Of a stretch of DNA of 64,000 bases, positions 20,289 through 29,114 are shown in pieces (the stretch's first letter is position 1; each line of letters starts with the position of its first letter). The stretch spans positions 186,001-250,000 of the forward strand of contig NZ_CP102279.1 in the NCBI RefSeq assembly GCF_025150245.1, given 5' to 3'. The notes below the pieces were generated by a model. It was not told the origin of the DNA, made no database searches, and saw nothing but the letters and a program-made list of their open reading frames with translations. The position numbers and the translations under genes were made by a program. This stretch comes from Dorea formicigenerans (GTDB lineage Bacteria; Bacillota; Clostridia; Lachnospirales; Lachnospiraceae).

Positions 20289-20456
20289 ATGGACAAGAAA
20301 GAATATGACGAAATAGAAGAACAGGCAAACAGGTTACAGAGTGAAGCTGGTAGAAGATGCAATCAGCAAATAAAAGAAGTTAACAAATACCACGAAGGAT
20401 ACATTCAGGGAGTGGAAGACTTGCTAACAACTATAAGGAGAGGAGGAGTAAAATGA
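20289..20456 (+). CDS. 55-residue helical protein, unknown
   Basis: ATG at 20289 behind AGGAGGC. MDKKEYDEIEEQANRLQSEA and on; one long charged helix. Stop overlaps the next start (ATGA). No family recognised. Confidence 0.6.
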   Translation: MDKKEYDEIEEQANRLQSEAGRRCNQQIKEVNKYHEGYIQGVEDLLTTIRRGGVK

Positions 20457-20728
20457 TGGCATATTATTGTGACCGTTGCGGGAAAGCAATTGTAGACGGA
20501 ACCATCTATAGAGTGGCAATCACAGCCGAGAGCGTAAGTATACTTGGCACAGCAGACACGCTGGCAACAACATTTGAAGCAGACGCGGTAAAAGCCAGAT
20601 GCTACTGTGGAGAGTGTAAACGGGAAATAAAATCATTTTTATACAATAGAGAAAAACAGGAACAGCCAGAAGAACAGCCGGAAGGCTGGAAAGCAAGAAT
20701 GCTTGAAAAATTCCAGAAAAGAGTATAA
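20453..20728 (+). CDS. Zinc-binding phage protein, 91 residues
   Basis: YYCDRCGKAI and later RCYCGECKREI give a split four-cysteine zinc site around a small beta domain, then a Glu/Gln-rich tail. Start ATG overlaps the previous stop behind GAGGAGG. Last gene before the structured region and the second recombinase. Confidence 0.6.
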   Translation: MMAYYCDRCGKAIVDGTIYRVAITAESVSILGTADTLATTFEADAVKARCYCGECKREIKSFLYNREKQEQPEEQPEGWKARMLEKFQKRV

Positions 20729-20749
20729 CAACTGTGGCAGCAGTCAAGG

Positions 20750-20854
20750 GTGAGTGAACATTGACAATAAAAAAAATAAACAGTAGACCGTCCGGCAAGA
20801 CACTATATCTACTGTTCATTCACCTAAGAGCATTATACCATAATGCCTCTTAGG
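20750..20854 (+). other. Structured intergenic region before the second recombinase
   Basis: Three nested or serial inverted repeats: GGTGAGTGAAC (20749-20759) with GTTCATTCACC (20814-20824); AACAGTAGA (20779-20787) with TCTACTGTT (20808-20816); and CCTAAGAGCATTAT with ATAATGCCTCTTAGG (20823-20854, one bulge). No T-run. It could be a recombinase-binding or transcription-control region; no promoter is clear. Confidence 0.5.
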
Positions 20855-20871
20855 AAACAAGGAGGACTATT

Positions 20872-21903
20872 ATGTATAATGCCAGTATCAAAACCGAAAT
20901 TATTAATAATATCATCTTCGAGATGTCTGGATATGTAGACAACATGACCTTAGATATCATGCAAAAAGTCATTGAAAAACAATTAGTAGCCGTGAACATG
21001 GAAGAGATTACCAATCTTCCGGCAGAAATCAGGACATCAACCGAAGAACAGAACCGTTATTACATCAGCCTCATGATGATCAAGAAAAAGAACTTACGTC
21101 CAGAGACCAAGGCTCAGTACCGTGATGCCATTATGCGTCTTACCAGTGTCATAGAAAAGCCACTTAACAAAATGGACGAGATTGACATTGACAGTTATCT
21201 CGACTGGTATGAGAAGCGGAACGTGGCAGCAGGAGGCAAGAAGAATCAGGCGTCCACATGCAACAACGAACGCCGATACTTATCAGCCTTTTTCACATGG
21301 ATGCGCAAAGAAAAGTTCATGAGCTATAATCCGGTGGAGGCTACGGAGCCGATGAAGGAAGTAATAAAGCCAATTGATTACTTCCGGCCGGCACAGATCG
21401 AACAGCTCCGGGAGGGTTGCGTCTCTCTGAGAGACAGAGCCATCATCGAAGTGCTCAGAAGTACCGGAGCACGCGTTGGAGAAATTCCACAGATTAACAT
21501 CGATCACGTAGACTGGGCGACTGGAGACATCATGATTATGAGTGAAAAGTCTTACAAGTATCGTCTGCTGTATCTAGATGAAGTAGCCAGATATCACTTG
21601 CGGAAATACTTGGACAGTCGCACAGATGACAATGAAGCACTGTTCGTGTGGGACAAGGCGCCATATAACCGTCTAAAGAAGAGTGGCATCAGAAACGCCA
21701 TGAAGGAAGTAGGCAAGAATATGGACTGTAAAGTCTATCCGCATAAGCTCAGAAAGACTCTGGGAGTTAATCTCAAGGATAAGGGAACAGACATTGGAAT
21801 CATTCAGGAAGTGATGGGACACGCCAATCCGACTGTGACAAGTCGCTATTACGCGCAAATCAGTCCAGAGGCAATGAGAGATGTACGGAGAAGAACAGCG
21901 TAG
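20872..21903 (+). CDS. Second tyrosine recombinase (XerC/D-like)
   Basis: 343 residues. SAM-like domain (about 58-145, EQNRYYISLMMIKKKNLRPE) then the catalytic domain with Arg201 (STGARVGEI), His291-x-x-Arg294 (YPHKLRKT), His317 (VMGHANP) and Tyr326 or Tyr327 (SRYYAQ). All catalytic residues are present. It is far from both att sites and next to the late regulator, so it is not the integrase; it might resolve phage multimers or invert the fibre cassette at 39673-40394. AAGGAGG precedes the start. Confidence 0.88.
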   Translation: MYNASIKTEIINNIIFEMSGYVDNMTLDIMQKVIEKQLVAVNMEEITNLPAEIRTSTEEQNRYYISLMMIKKKNLRPETKAQYRDAIMRLTSVIEKPLNKMDEIDIDSYLDWYEKRNVAAGGKKNQASTCNNERRYLSAFFTWMRKEKFMSYNPVEATEPMKEVIKPIDYFRPAQIEQLREGCVSLRDRAIIEVLRSTGARVGEIPQINIDHVDWATGDIMIMSEKSYKYRLLYLDEVARYHLRKYLDSRTDDNEALFVWDKAPYNRLKKSGIRNAMKEVGKNMDCKVYPHKLRKTLGVNLKDKGTDIGIIQEVMGHANPTVTSRYYAQISPEAMRDVRRRTA

Positions 21904-21911
21904 GAGGATAT

Positions 21912-22322
21912 ATGCCGGACACAAGACCAATTAATGAAAAGAAATATAATATCTCCAAGCACAGATTCCTGGAACTCAAGCATCACTGTATGCAGTATCA
22001 GGAATGGAGAAGAGAGCTTGCCACGCTCACAGATACCGTCAAGGCAATTGAGTATGGCAAGGAGGGACAGGGAAGCCCACCACAAGGAAGCGCCACAGAA
22101 CAGTTAGCGATCAAACGAGTGGAACTAGAACAGAAATGCAAGACCATTGAGCAGACTGCCATTGAGACAGATGCGGAGTTATATCAGTGGATCCTGGAAG
22201 GAGTCACAAGCGATTATGCTACATATCGGTATCTGAGAGATGCCAAAGGTATGCCATGCTGCAAGAATATATATTATGAGCAGAGGAGAAGATTCTACTG
22301 GTTATTGTCAAAAAAAATATAA
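21912..22322 (+). CDS. Late-gene transcription regulator (RinA/ArpU-type position)
   Basis: 136 residues: RPINEKKYNISKHRFLEL at the start and a C-terminal half (ELYQWILEGVTSDYATYRYL then GMPCCKNIYYEQRRRFYWLL) resembling a sigma region 4-like helix-turn-helix. It sits directly before the terminase, where Gram-positive siphoviruses carry RinA/ArpU activators of late transcription. Assignment is by fold and position. Confidence 0.6.
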   Translation: MPDTRPINEKKYNISKHRFLELKHHCMQYQEWRRELATLTDTVKAIEYGKEGQGSPPQGSATEQLAIKRVELEQKCKTIEQTAIETDAELYQWILEGVTSDYATYRYLRDAKGMPCCKNIYYEQRRRFYWLLSKKI

Positions 22323-22329
22323 AAAGGGT

Positions 22330-22370
22330 AATCACGGGACAAAAAACCGTGTTAATATGATAGCGTCCAG
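22330..22370 (+). promoter_or_regulatory. Candidate late control element
   Basis: CACGG (22334-22338) and CCGTG (22347-22351) form an inverted repeat, and TATGAT follows at 22357. Spacing to any -35 is poor, as would suit an activator-dependent late promoter. Later in the same gap, TCAGGCGCG/CGCGCCTGA (22414-22439) forms a strong hairpin of unknown role, followed by an A-run rather than a T-run. Confidence 0.35.
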
Positions 22371-22471
22371 AAGATGAAAAAGATACAGTCATTACGGACC
22401 TCCTTTAGAATAGTCAGGCGCGACCCCAGACGCGCCTGAAAAAAATGGGAACAACAGAAGAAAACGAACGG

Positions 22472-22500
22472 TGGCAGCAGTCAATTGATTGCTGCCATTT
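22472..22500 (+). terminator. Terminator-like hairpin before the tRNA-like gene
   Basis: TGGCAGCA (22472-22479) pairs with TGCTGCCA (22490-22497), then TTT. Confidence 0.5.
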
Positions 22501-22504
22501 CTAA

Positions 22505-22576
22505 TGGTCATTAGCTCAGTTGTTAGAGCAATGGTTTTCGAACCATATGTCACGGGTTCAATTCCCGTATGACCAT
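22505..22576 (+). tRNA. tRNA-like gene with an anomalous anticodon arm
   Basis: Acceptor TGGTCAT/ATGACCA, D-arm GCTC/GAGC and T-arm ACGGG-TTCAATT-CCCGT are complete. The anticodon arm ATGGT...ACCAT leaves only 6 loop bases (TTTCGA), or a 6-bp stem closed by a TTCG tetraloop, instead of 7. The anticodon is therefore ambiguous (TCG Arg or TTC Glu) and decoding is doubtful. It lies within the prophage just before the terminase gene. Confidence 0.65.
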
Positions 22577-22607
22577 TAACATAAAAATGAATGAGAGGTG
22601 GTGATCC

Positions 22608-24671
22608 TTGGCTACAGCGCCGAATTCAGACCATGCCTATGCAGACTATCTGAACGGCATGAAGTACAAAGACATCGCCGCAAAGTATGGCGTAACAATC
22701 AATACAGTAAAATCCTGGAAAAGCAGGTATCAATGGTCGCGAGATGACAAAAAAAGTGTGCACACAAAAAGCAAAAAAGTGTGCACACAAAAAACGACAG
22801 AAAAAAGTCAGAAAAAAGATACAGAAATAGAGTGCATGGAAGAATTGTCAGAAAATGCAGAATTGACCGAAAAACAAAGGATTTTCTGTATATATTACGT
22901 GCGCTATTTCAATGCCACAAAGGCGTATCAAAAGACATATGAATGTAGCTATAAAACTGCCATGGTTAATGGCAGCAAAATGCTAAGAAATACTAAGATA
23001 AAAAATGAAATCCAAAGCCTAAAGCAGAATAAGCTCAATAGAGAGCTGCTATCCGAAGCAGATATATTTCAAAAGTATATGGACATAGCCTTTTCAGACA
23101 TCACAGATTACATGGAATTCGGGACAGAGGAAGTTCCTGTGATGACAATGTATGGACCTGCAAAGATTAAAGACGAAAAGACTGGAAAAGAAAAAACGCT
23201 CACAAAAATAGTGAATGTTGCAAGATTCAAAGATTCTGCAAATGTGGACGGTACAATCATTGCTGAAGTAAAACAGGGAAGAGACGGCGCAGGTATTAAG
23301 CTTGCGGACAGAATGAAAGCTATGCAGTGGCTGTCCGATCACATGGACCTTGCCACCACGGAACAGAAGGCAAGGATAGAGAAGCTTCGGATGGAGACTC
23401 AGAAAATAATGCCTGAGCCACCGCCAGAAAAAGAATACACTGGAATTCCAGCCACTATGGTCGCACCGGTATTTGCACCGGTGCTTTTTGATATCCAGGA
23501 ACAGAGACATACAGAATATGTTTTCCCAGGAGGACGAGGAAGTACCAAGTCCTCATTTGTCAGTCTGAACATTATAGATCTGATCATGAAGAATTCGGAA
23601 ATGCATGCGGTAGTTATGAGACAGGTTGCCGATACAATGAGGGGTTCTATATACCAGCAAGTGAAATGGGCGATTGATGCATTAGGACTATCAGAAGAAT
23701 TCGATGCAACCGTAAGCCCACTGGAGATTACGAGAAAGAGTACCGGCCAGAAGATTTACTTCCGTGGAGCAGATGATCCGGGAAAAGTGAAATCCATAAA
23801 AGTACCATTTGGATATATCGGTATCCTGTGGTTGGAAGAGTTAGACCAGTTCACCGGTCCGGAATCAGTCAGAAAGATTGAACAGTCTGTAATCCGAGGT
23901 GGAGATGTAGCCTATATCTTCAAGACGTTCAACCCACCGAAGAGTGCAAGCAACTGGGCGAATAAGTACATCAAGATACCGAAAGCCACAAGGCTTGTGA
24001 CAGAGAGCACATATCTGGACATTCCTCAGAAATGGCTTGGAAAGCCATTCATTGACGAGGCTCAGTTCCTGAAAGAGACAAACCCAGATGCTTACGAGAA
24101 TGAATATCTTGGAGTTCCTAACGGATCCGGAGGAAGTGTATTCGATAATCTGGTAATCCGAGCGATTACCGATGAAGAGATAGCTCAGTTCGATAACATC
24201 AAAAATGGTGTTGACTGGGGATTCTATCCAGACAAGTATGCATTTGTCCGTGTTCATTATGACGCGGCAAGGCTGAGACTATACATTTGGCAGGAGTACA
24301 CCTGCCAGAAGAAACGAAACAAACAAACTGCTGAAGAGCTGATCAAGCTCGGAATCACAGGAAATGATTTATTGACCTGTGATAGTGCAGAAAATAAGTC
24401 TATCGAAGACTATAGAGCATACGGATTATTTGCACGTCCGGCAAACAAAGGACCGGACAGCCGTACATATTCGTACAAATGGCTGCAATCACTCCGGGAG
24501 ATCATCATTGACAATGTAAGATGTCCGGTAGCGGCACAGGAGTTCATGGAATATGAGTACGAAAGAGATAAGGACGGAGAAGTCATCAGTGGTTACCCAG
24601 ATGGTAACGATCACACGATTGACGCCACAAGGTATGCAACAAACAGTATATGGAAACGGAGGGGCGAGTAA
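22608..24671 (+). CDS. Fused terminase small and large subunits
   Basis: 687 residues from a TTG behind GAGGTG. Residues 1-40 hold a helix-turn-helix ([20 protein letters not shown]); 80-250 match the PBSX-type small subunit ([20 protein letters not shown]). Residues 280-687 are the large subunit: Walker [10 protein letters not shown], Walker [10 protein letters not shown], and nuclease acids in [23 protein letters not shown] and [12 protein letters not shown]. It recognises, cuts and pumps phage DNA into capsids. The two subunits are normally separate genes; here they are one frame with no stop between. Confidence 0.9.
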   Translation: MATAPNSDHAYADYLNGMKYKDIAAKYGVTINTVKSWKSRYQWSRDDKKSVHTKSKKVCTQKTTEKSQKKDTEIECMEELSENAELTEKQRIFCIYYVRYFNATKAYQKTYECSYKTAMVNGSKMLRNTKIKNEIQSLKQNKLNRELLSEADIFQKYMDIAFSDITDYMEFGTEEVPVMTMYGPAKIKDEKTGKEKTLTKIVNVARFKDSANVDGTIIAEVKQGRDGAGIKLADRMKAMQWLSDHMDLATTEQKARIEKLRMETQKIMPEPPPEKEYTGIPATMVAPVFAPVLFDIQEQRHTEYVFPGGRGSTKSSFVSLNIIDLIMKNSEMHAVVMRQVADTMRGSIYQQVKWAIDALGLSEEFDATVSPLEITRKSTGQKIYFRGADDPGKVKSIKVPFGYIGILWLEELDQFTGPESVRKIEQSVIRGGDVAYIFKTFNPPKSASNWANKYIKIPKATRLVTESTYLDIPQKWLGKPFIDEAQFLKETNPDAYENEYLGVPNGSGGSVFDNLVIRAITDEEIAQFDNIKNGVDWGFYPDKYAFVRVHYDAARLRLYIWQEYTCQKKRNKQTAEELIKLGITGNDLLTCDSAENKSIEDYRAYGLFARPANKGPDSRTYSYKWLQSLREIIIDNVRCPVAAQEFMEYEYERDKDGEVISGYPDGNDHTIDATRYATNSIWKRRGE

Positions 24672-26032
24672 TGCTCGAAAGACTAAAGACCTTCGTGAGA
24701 GGGGTGATAAGAAAGATGTTCCCGGCAAAAAGCATAGAACAGGCATTAGATGTAAAGCCCTGCATTTCAAGTGTCATGCAGGAGAGAATAGAGTTTTGGC
24801 ATAACATGTATATCGGAATAGCACCTTGGTGCAAAGGAAGCGTAACGTCATTGAGAAAAGAGCAGGGCATCTGTATGGAGTTCGCCAACGTGTGTCTGAA
24901 TGAAATGGAGTCACAGGTATCCATTGAACGCTTGGATGATATATACAAGAAAGCGATTCAAGACTTGAATGAGAACCTGCAATCTGGGCTAGCACTCGGA
25001 TCATTCATCATCAAGCCGTTGGGCGGTGATAAGGTAGAGTATCTAACAGCGGATAAGTTCGTACCACTTGCCTATGATGAAAGAGGCAGGTTGACAGATG
25101 TAGTATTCATTCAAGATAAGAAAGATGGAGAAGATTACTACCGCAGATTGGAAAGACACACCTTAATAGATAGCATGCTAACGATTAGTAATCGGGCATT
25201 TGTCAGTAAGTCACAGGACGACATAGGAAGAGAGATAAGTCTGGAATCTGTAGAAGAGTGGAAGAACTTTCCGAAGAGCGTTTCCTATCAGGGGATAGAT
25301 AAGCCGGACTTCGGCTATTATCGTAATCCAATCAAGAATGAGATAGATGGGAGTCCTTGTGGTGTATCTATCTACGAAGCCGGAATTGACAGACTGGAAG
25401 AGGTGGACAATCAGAATGCGCGCATAAAATGGGAATTCAAATCCGGCGAACGTGCGATACAGGTAACACCGCAGGCGGTCAAGAAGACAACAATTGGACC
25501 GAATGGTGAAATGTCATTTGAGACTGCAGATCTCGATGAGCGCTTATACAGAACCGTAGACCTTCAGGATGGAGAGTGCAAGGACTTCTACCGGGAATGG
25601 TCGCCGGAATTCCGGGACACCAACATCATCAACGGACTCAACTACCATCTAAGACAGTTAGAGTTCAGTGTATGCTTAAGCTATGGAGATCTGTCAGATG
25701 TTGCAGATGTAGATAAGACTGCCACAGAAGCCAAGATTGCCAAGAAGAGAAAGTTTAACATGGTAGCAGCAATCCAGTCCAATTTAAAGGATTGCTTGGA
25801 AGATTTGGTATATGCGCTTGCATTCTACAATGCAATGTTACGCAGTGGTTATGAATTCAGTTGCACGTTCAAGGATAGTATTCTGGAGGATGAAGCAACA
25901 GAACGAGAGAACGACAGGGCAGATGTAGCGCTTGGAGCTATGCAGTTATGGGAGTACCGTATGAAGCATTATGCAGAGGACGAAGAGACAGCCAAGAAAA
26001 TGGTAGCTCAGACGGCCGATGTGATTGAGTAG
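24671..26032 (+). CDS. Portal protein
   Basis: 453 residues, start in a TAATG overlap with the terminase gene. Regions ALGSFIIKPLGGDKVEYLTA, SPCGVSIYEAGIDRLEEVD and LSYGDLSDVADVDKTATEAK are typical of SPP1 gp6/A118-like portals. It forms the dodecameric ring at the capsid vertex through which DNA enters and leaves. Length is normal for the family. Confidence 0.88.
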   Translation: MLERLKTFVRGVIRKMFPAKSIEQALDVKPCISSVMQERIEFWHNMYIGIAPWCKGSVTSLRKEQGICMEFANVCLNEMESQVSIERLDDIYKKAIQDLNENLQSGLALGSFIIKPLGGDKVEYLTADKFVPLAYDERGRLTDVVFIQDKKDGEDYYRRLERHTLIDSMLTISNRAFVSKSQDDIGREISLESVEEWKNFPKSVSYQGIDKPDFGYYRNPIKNEIDGSPCGVSIYEAGIDRLEEVDNQNARIKWEFKSGERAIQVTPQAVKKTTIGPNGEMSFETADLDERLYRTVDLQDGECKDFYREWSPEFRDTNIINGLNYHLRQLEFSVCLSYGDLSDVADVDKTATEAKIAKKRKFNMVAAIQSNLKDCLEDLVYALAFYNAMLRSGYEFSCTFKDSILEDEATERENDRADVALGAMQLWEYRMKHYAEDEETAKKMVAQTADVIE

Positions 26033-26041
26033 GTGTAAGCC

Positions 26042-27790
26042 ATGATGTCACAAGGAGAAATCGAAGCACTAACACTTGCGATGGAAAAAGCAGCCAGGAA
26101 TCTGGAAGTAAACATCATGCTGGATATTGTACGGAGAATAAAAGCGAACCTGGACATAGAGAAGTCCATGACATCATCAGCAGACTATCAGGTCAATGTA
26201 TTAAGACAGATGGGATATTCTGATGATTACATCAAGAAGCAGATCCAGATATATCTCAAAGCCTCTGATGAGGAAGTAGACAGGCTATACAACCAGACAA
26301 CCGCAAATATCTACGGTCAGTACGAGGATACGTATGATTCCATGGGAAAGAAACAGACACCATTTGGAAAGCACCCGGATATACAGGCGACGGTTGCGGC
26401 AGCAGTTACACAGACAAAAGGAACATTCCAGAATATCTCACAGACACTGGGATTCACAAGAATCGTGAATGGGAAGAGACAATTCCTCCCCACAGCTAAG
26501 TTCTTTCAAAAATCCCTAGACGAAGCCATACTTGGAGTGACCACAGGGGCATTCAGCTACGATGTGGCGCTCAAAAAGGTCATACAGGATATGACCAGGA
26601 GCGGACTTCGAACTGTGGAATATGCTTCCGGCAGGACTTACAGGGTAGATTCAGCCTCCAGGACAGCACTAATGACCGGTTTTCGTCAAGTGATTGGGCA
26701 TATCAATGAGCAATTGGCTGATGATCTGGACACTGACACTTATGAAGTGTCTTATCACATCGGGGCAAGACCGACGCATCAGCCATGGCAGGGACGCGTA
26801 TATCCGTATAAGGAATTACAGTCAGTCTGCGGATTGGGAACCGTGACCGGATTATGTGGAGCCAATTGCTACCACTGGTATGAACCTTTCGTTCCTGGAA
26901 TATCCGTAAGGAACTATACCGATGAAGAACTGGAAGATATGGTGGCGAGGGAAAATGAGACAACACCATACTACGGCAAGGAGTATAATACATATCAGGC
27001 ATTACAGTATCAGAGAAAAATGGAACTGACCATGAGAAAATACAGACAGGACATTAAGCTGATGAAAGAAGGCAGCTTAAACGAACTGGAAATCATGGGC
27101 GCAAAGGCGAGATACAACCAAACCATGAACGAATACGTGAGATTCTCCAAGACCATGAAGCTCCCGGAGCAGAGAGACCGGATCTACATGGATGGACTTG
27201 GAAGAATATCTACTAAGATTGCCAAGAAGAGCGAAAAGTTAAGTGAAATGAAGCTGTCTATCCCACAGGAAGTGGTAAAGAAAGCAAAATTGAATCAGGA
27301 TATTGAAACGAAAATAAATCAGGCACTTAAGAAGCTGGAGAAAGAATATATCATCTACCTGGATTCGATAGAGGGCGAAAAGCTTAATGGACATGATTTC
27401 TTCTTAACAGGAGCGTATTTGGATAAAGACGGCGTGTTAAAACATGGGATTGTATTTGATTATTCAATAGATTATAATAAGCTTGAAGAAAGAATAAGAG
27501 CAAAACATTCTGATGGATACTTTGCAGAGAAAAACTACGAAGATTGTATTGCTCATGAAATAGCACATATCATTCCATTCCAGAATTGCACTACTGCAAC
27601 GGAATACATGAACATGGTTCAAAAAATAAAAGGTCAGTACGTTCCGGGAATTTCAAAATATGCAGACAGAACAAAAGATGGAAGAGAATGCCTGGCGGAA
27701 GCATTCGTCAGATACAGGAATGGAGAAAGGATACCAGATGAAGCAAGGAAACTTATCGAAAAATACATCCTTCCTTGGAGGAGGAAATAG
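26042..27790 (+). CDS. Minor capsid protein with C-terminal zincin-like HExxH domain
   Basis: 582 residues. Residues 1-330 match phage minor capsid protein 2 (SASRTALMTGFRQVIGHINE, SYHIGARPTHQPWQGRVYPY, GLCGANCYHWYEPF), which binds the portal on the inner capsid face. Residues 330-400 are a linker. The last 180 contain HGIVFDYSIDYNKLEE, then CIAHEIAHIIPFQ with a HExxH zinc motif and a downstream GRECLAEAFVRY whose Glu could be the third ligand. That tail looks like a metallopeptidase, perhaps ejected into the host or used in capsid maturation. The normal family tail differs. Confidence 0.8.
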   Translation: MMSQGEIEALTLAMEKAARNLEVNIMLDIVRRIKANLDIEKSMTSSADYQVNVLRQMGYSDDYIKKQIQIYLKASDEEVDRLYNQTTANIYGQYEDTYDSMGKKQTPFGKHPDIQATVAAAVTQTKGTFQNISQTLGFTRIVNGKRQFLPTAKFFQKSLDEAILGVTTGAFSYDVALKKVIQDMTRSGLRTVEYASGRTYRVDSASRTALMTGFRQVIGHINEQLADDLDTDTYEVSYHIGARPTHQPWQGRVYPYKELQSVCGLGTVTGLCGANCYHWYEPFVPGISVRNYTDEELEDMVARENETTPYYGKEYNTYQALQYQRKMELTMRKYRQDIKLMKEGSLNELEIMGAKARYNQTMNEYVRFSKTMKLPEQRDRIYMDGLGRISTKIAKKSEKLSEMKLSIPQEVVKKAKLNQDIETKINQALKKLEKEYIIYLDSIEGEKLNGHDFFLTGAYLDKDGVLKHGIVFDYSIDYNKLEERIRAKHSDGYFAEKNYEDCIAHEIAHIIPFQNCTTATEYMNMVQKIKGQYVPGISKYADRTKDGRECLAEAFVRYRNGERIPDEARKLIEKYILPWRRK

Positions 27791-27947
27791 TTCTGCAGTT
27801 CCAAAATGCATGATATGCAAACACTGTTTTACAGATTCGAACAAAATGAAATGCAAAGCATTTCCAGATGGAATCCCAGATGCGGTTTTTGAGGAGCCCT
27901 ACGAAAAAGAATGTAAAAAGGGAATAAAATTTCAAAATATGAAATAG
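27738..27947 (+). CDS. Small cysteine-rich phage protein
   Basis: 69 residues from ATG 27738 (AAAGGA upstream), overlapping the capsid gene; the core is PKCMICKHCF...KCKAFPDGIP...ECKKGIKF. The four-cysteine pattern with AFPDGIPD is common in Firmicutes phages as a likely small zinc protein. A shorter start at 27810 is possible. Confidence 0.6.
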   Translation: MKQGNLSKNTSFLGGGNSSAVPKCMICKHCFTDSNKMKCKAFPDGIPDAVFEEPYEKECKKGIKFQNMK

Positions 27948-27948
27948 G

Positions 27949-27980
27949 TACCACCAGTCAATATGGCCGGTGGTATTTTT
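27949..27980 (+). terminator. Intrinsic terminator
   Basis: TACCACC (27949-27955) pairs with GGTGGTA (27969-27975), then TTTTT. Confidence 0.7.
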
Positions 27981-28013
27981 ATATCCATTTTTAAGGTGGG
28001 GAGGTGAGAAAAA

Positions 28014-28313
28014 GTGAAAAAATTATTTATTAGTCAGCCTATGAGAGGTAAGTCAGATGAAGATATTCTGGCAGAACGCAAGAAAGCAATTGAGCTTGCA
28101 CAAGAAATGATCGGTGAACCGGTAGAAGTGATTGATTCCTTCTTCCAGGAAGCACCCGCAGATGCAAAACCACTGTGGTTCCCTGGAAAATCCCTGGAAC
28201 TTCTGTCAGGAGCAGATGTGGCGTATTTTGCGCAGGGGTGGGAAGATGCAAGAGGTTGTGTGATTGAGCATGACAGCGCATTAGCTTATGGAATCAAGAG
28301 CATTGTTGCCTAG
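28014..28313 (+). CDS. DUF4406 nucleoside deoxyribosyltransferase-like protein
   Basis: 99 residues, GTG start behind GGGGAGGTG. KLFISQPMRGKSDEDILAER and the end LLSGADVAYFAQGWEDARGC are typical; the fold is that of nucleoside 2-deoxyribosyltransferases. Possible role in phage nucleotide metabolism. It is lodged between capsid genes and flanked by terminators, as an inserted accessory gene. Confidence 0.75.
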   Translation: MKKLFISQPMRGKSDEDILAERKKAIELAQEMIGEPVEVIDSFFQEAPADAKPLWFPGKSLELLSGADVAYFAQGWEDARGCVIEHDSALAYGIKSIVA

Positions 28314-28342
28314 GAAGGCGGTGATCCAGATATCTCCCGTTG

Positions 28343-28369
28343 AGACGCAGGGTTATGCGTCTTATTTTT
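28343..28369 (+). terminator. Intrinsic terminator
   Basis: AGACGCA (28343-28349) pairs with TGCGTCT (28356-28362), then ATTTTT. The following 120 bp up to the scaffold gene show no other feature. Confidence 0.7.
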
Positions 28370-28490
28370 ATACAATTTTGACCGGGAAGTCATATAAACT
28401 AACGCTCTCTTGCGAACAGAGATATAAACAACGTATTGTGGGCGGAAGACACCGCAGATAAAAACAAAAACACAATGGAAAGGAAAGAAT

Positions 28491-29096
28491 ATGGATTTTT
28501 TGAAAGCAGTACTTGGAGACAGATATGAGGAATTCGTAAATCTCATCAAAGGGTACAACGAGAAACCAGAGAACAAAGACAAACAGGTGAAGCTGATTGA
28601 CCTGAATAAAGGCGAATATGTCAGCAAAGCCAAGTATGATGAGGCAGATACCGCAAGAAACACACTGCGAAGCCAGCTTGACGAGGCAGAGGAGACGCTG
28701 AGAGGCTTTGAAGGGGTGGATGTAAAACAGTTACAGACTGATTTAGCTGACCTCACCACAAAAATGGGAACACAGAAAGAAGAATATGAAAATCAGATTG
28801 CACAGATGAAATTCGACGCAATTCTGGACGCAGCAATCACGACATTAGGTGGAAGAAACACAAAAGCAATCAAAGCGCTTTTGGATATTCCAAGCTTAAT
28901 GGAAAGCAAAGACCAGACTGCAGACGTGCAGGCAGCAGTCAATGCATGCAAGGAAGAAAATGCCTACATGTTCGGAGACGATGAGCCAATCAACAACCCA
29001 ATTGGACAGACAGGCGGACAGACTGTCACACCGCCAGGAAAGAACCCGGAAGAAATGTCCTATGAAGAGTATAGAGCATGGAGAGAGGGCAAATAG
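28491..29096 (+). CDS. Capsid scaffold protein (GP20-like)
   Basis: 201 residues. MDFLKAVLGDRYEEFVNLIK then a long coiled coil (about 40-110) and the C-terminal MSYEEYRAWREGK helix that docks to coat protein. Matches phage minor structural GP20/scaffold proteins. Directly precedes the coat gene, as expected; guides procapsid assembly and then leaves. Confidence 0.85.
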   Translation: MDFLKAVLGDRYEEFVNLIKGYNEKPENKDKQVKLIDLNKGEYVSKAKYDEADTARNTLRSQLDEAEETLRGFEGVDVKQLQTDLADLTTKMGTQKEEYENQIAQMKFDAILDAAITTLGGRNTKAIKALLDIPSLMESKDQTADVQAAVNACKEENAYMFGDDEPINNPIGQTGGQTVTPPGKNPEEMSYEEYRAWREGK

Positions 29097-29114
29097 GAAA
29101 GGAAGGATAAACAA

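Noticed and set aside
20872-21903. Second recombinase as the prophage integrase
   Set aside because: The gene at 5684-6802 is next to attL and the arm-type repeats; this one is in the middle of the prophage.
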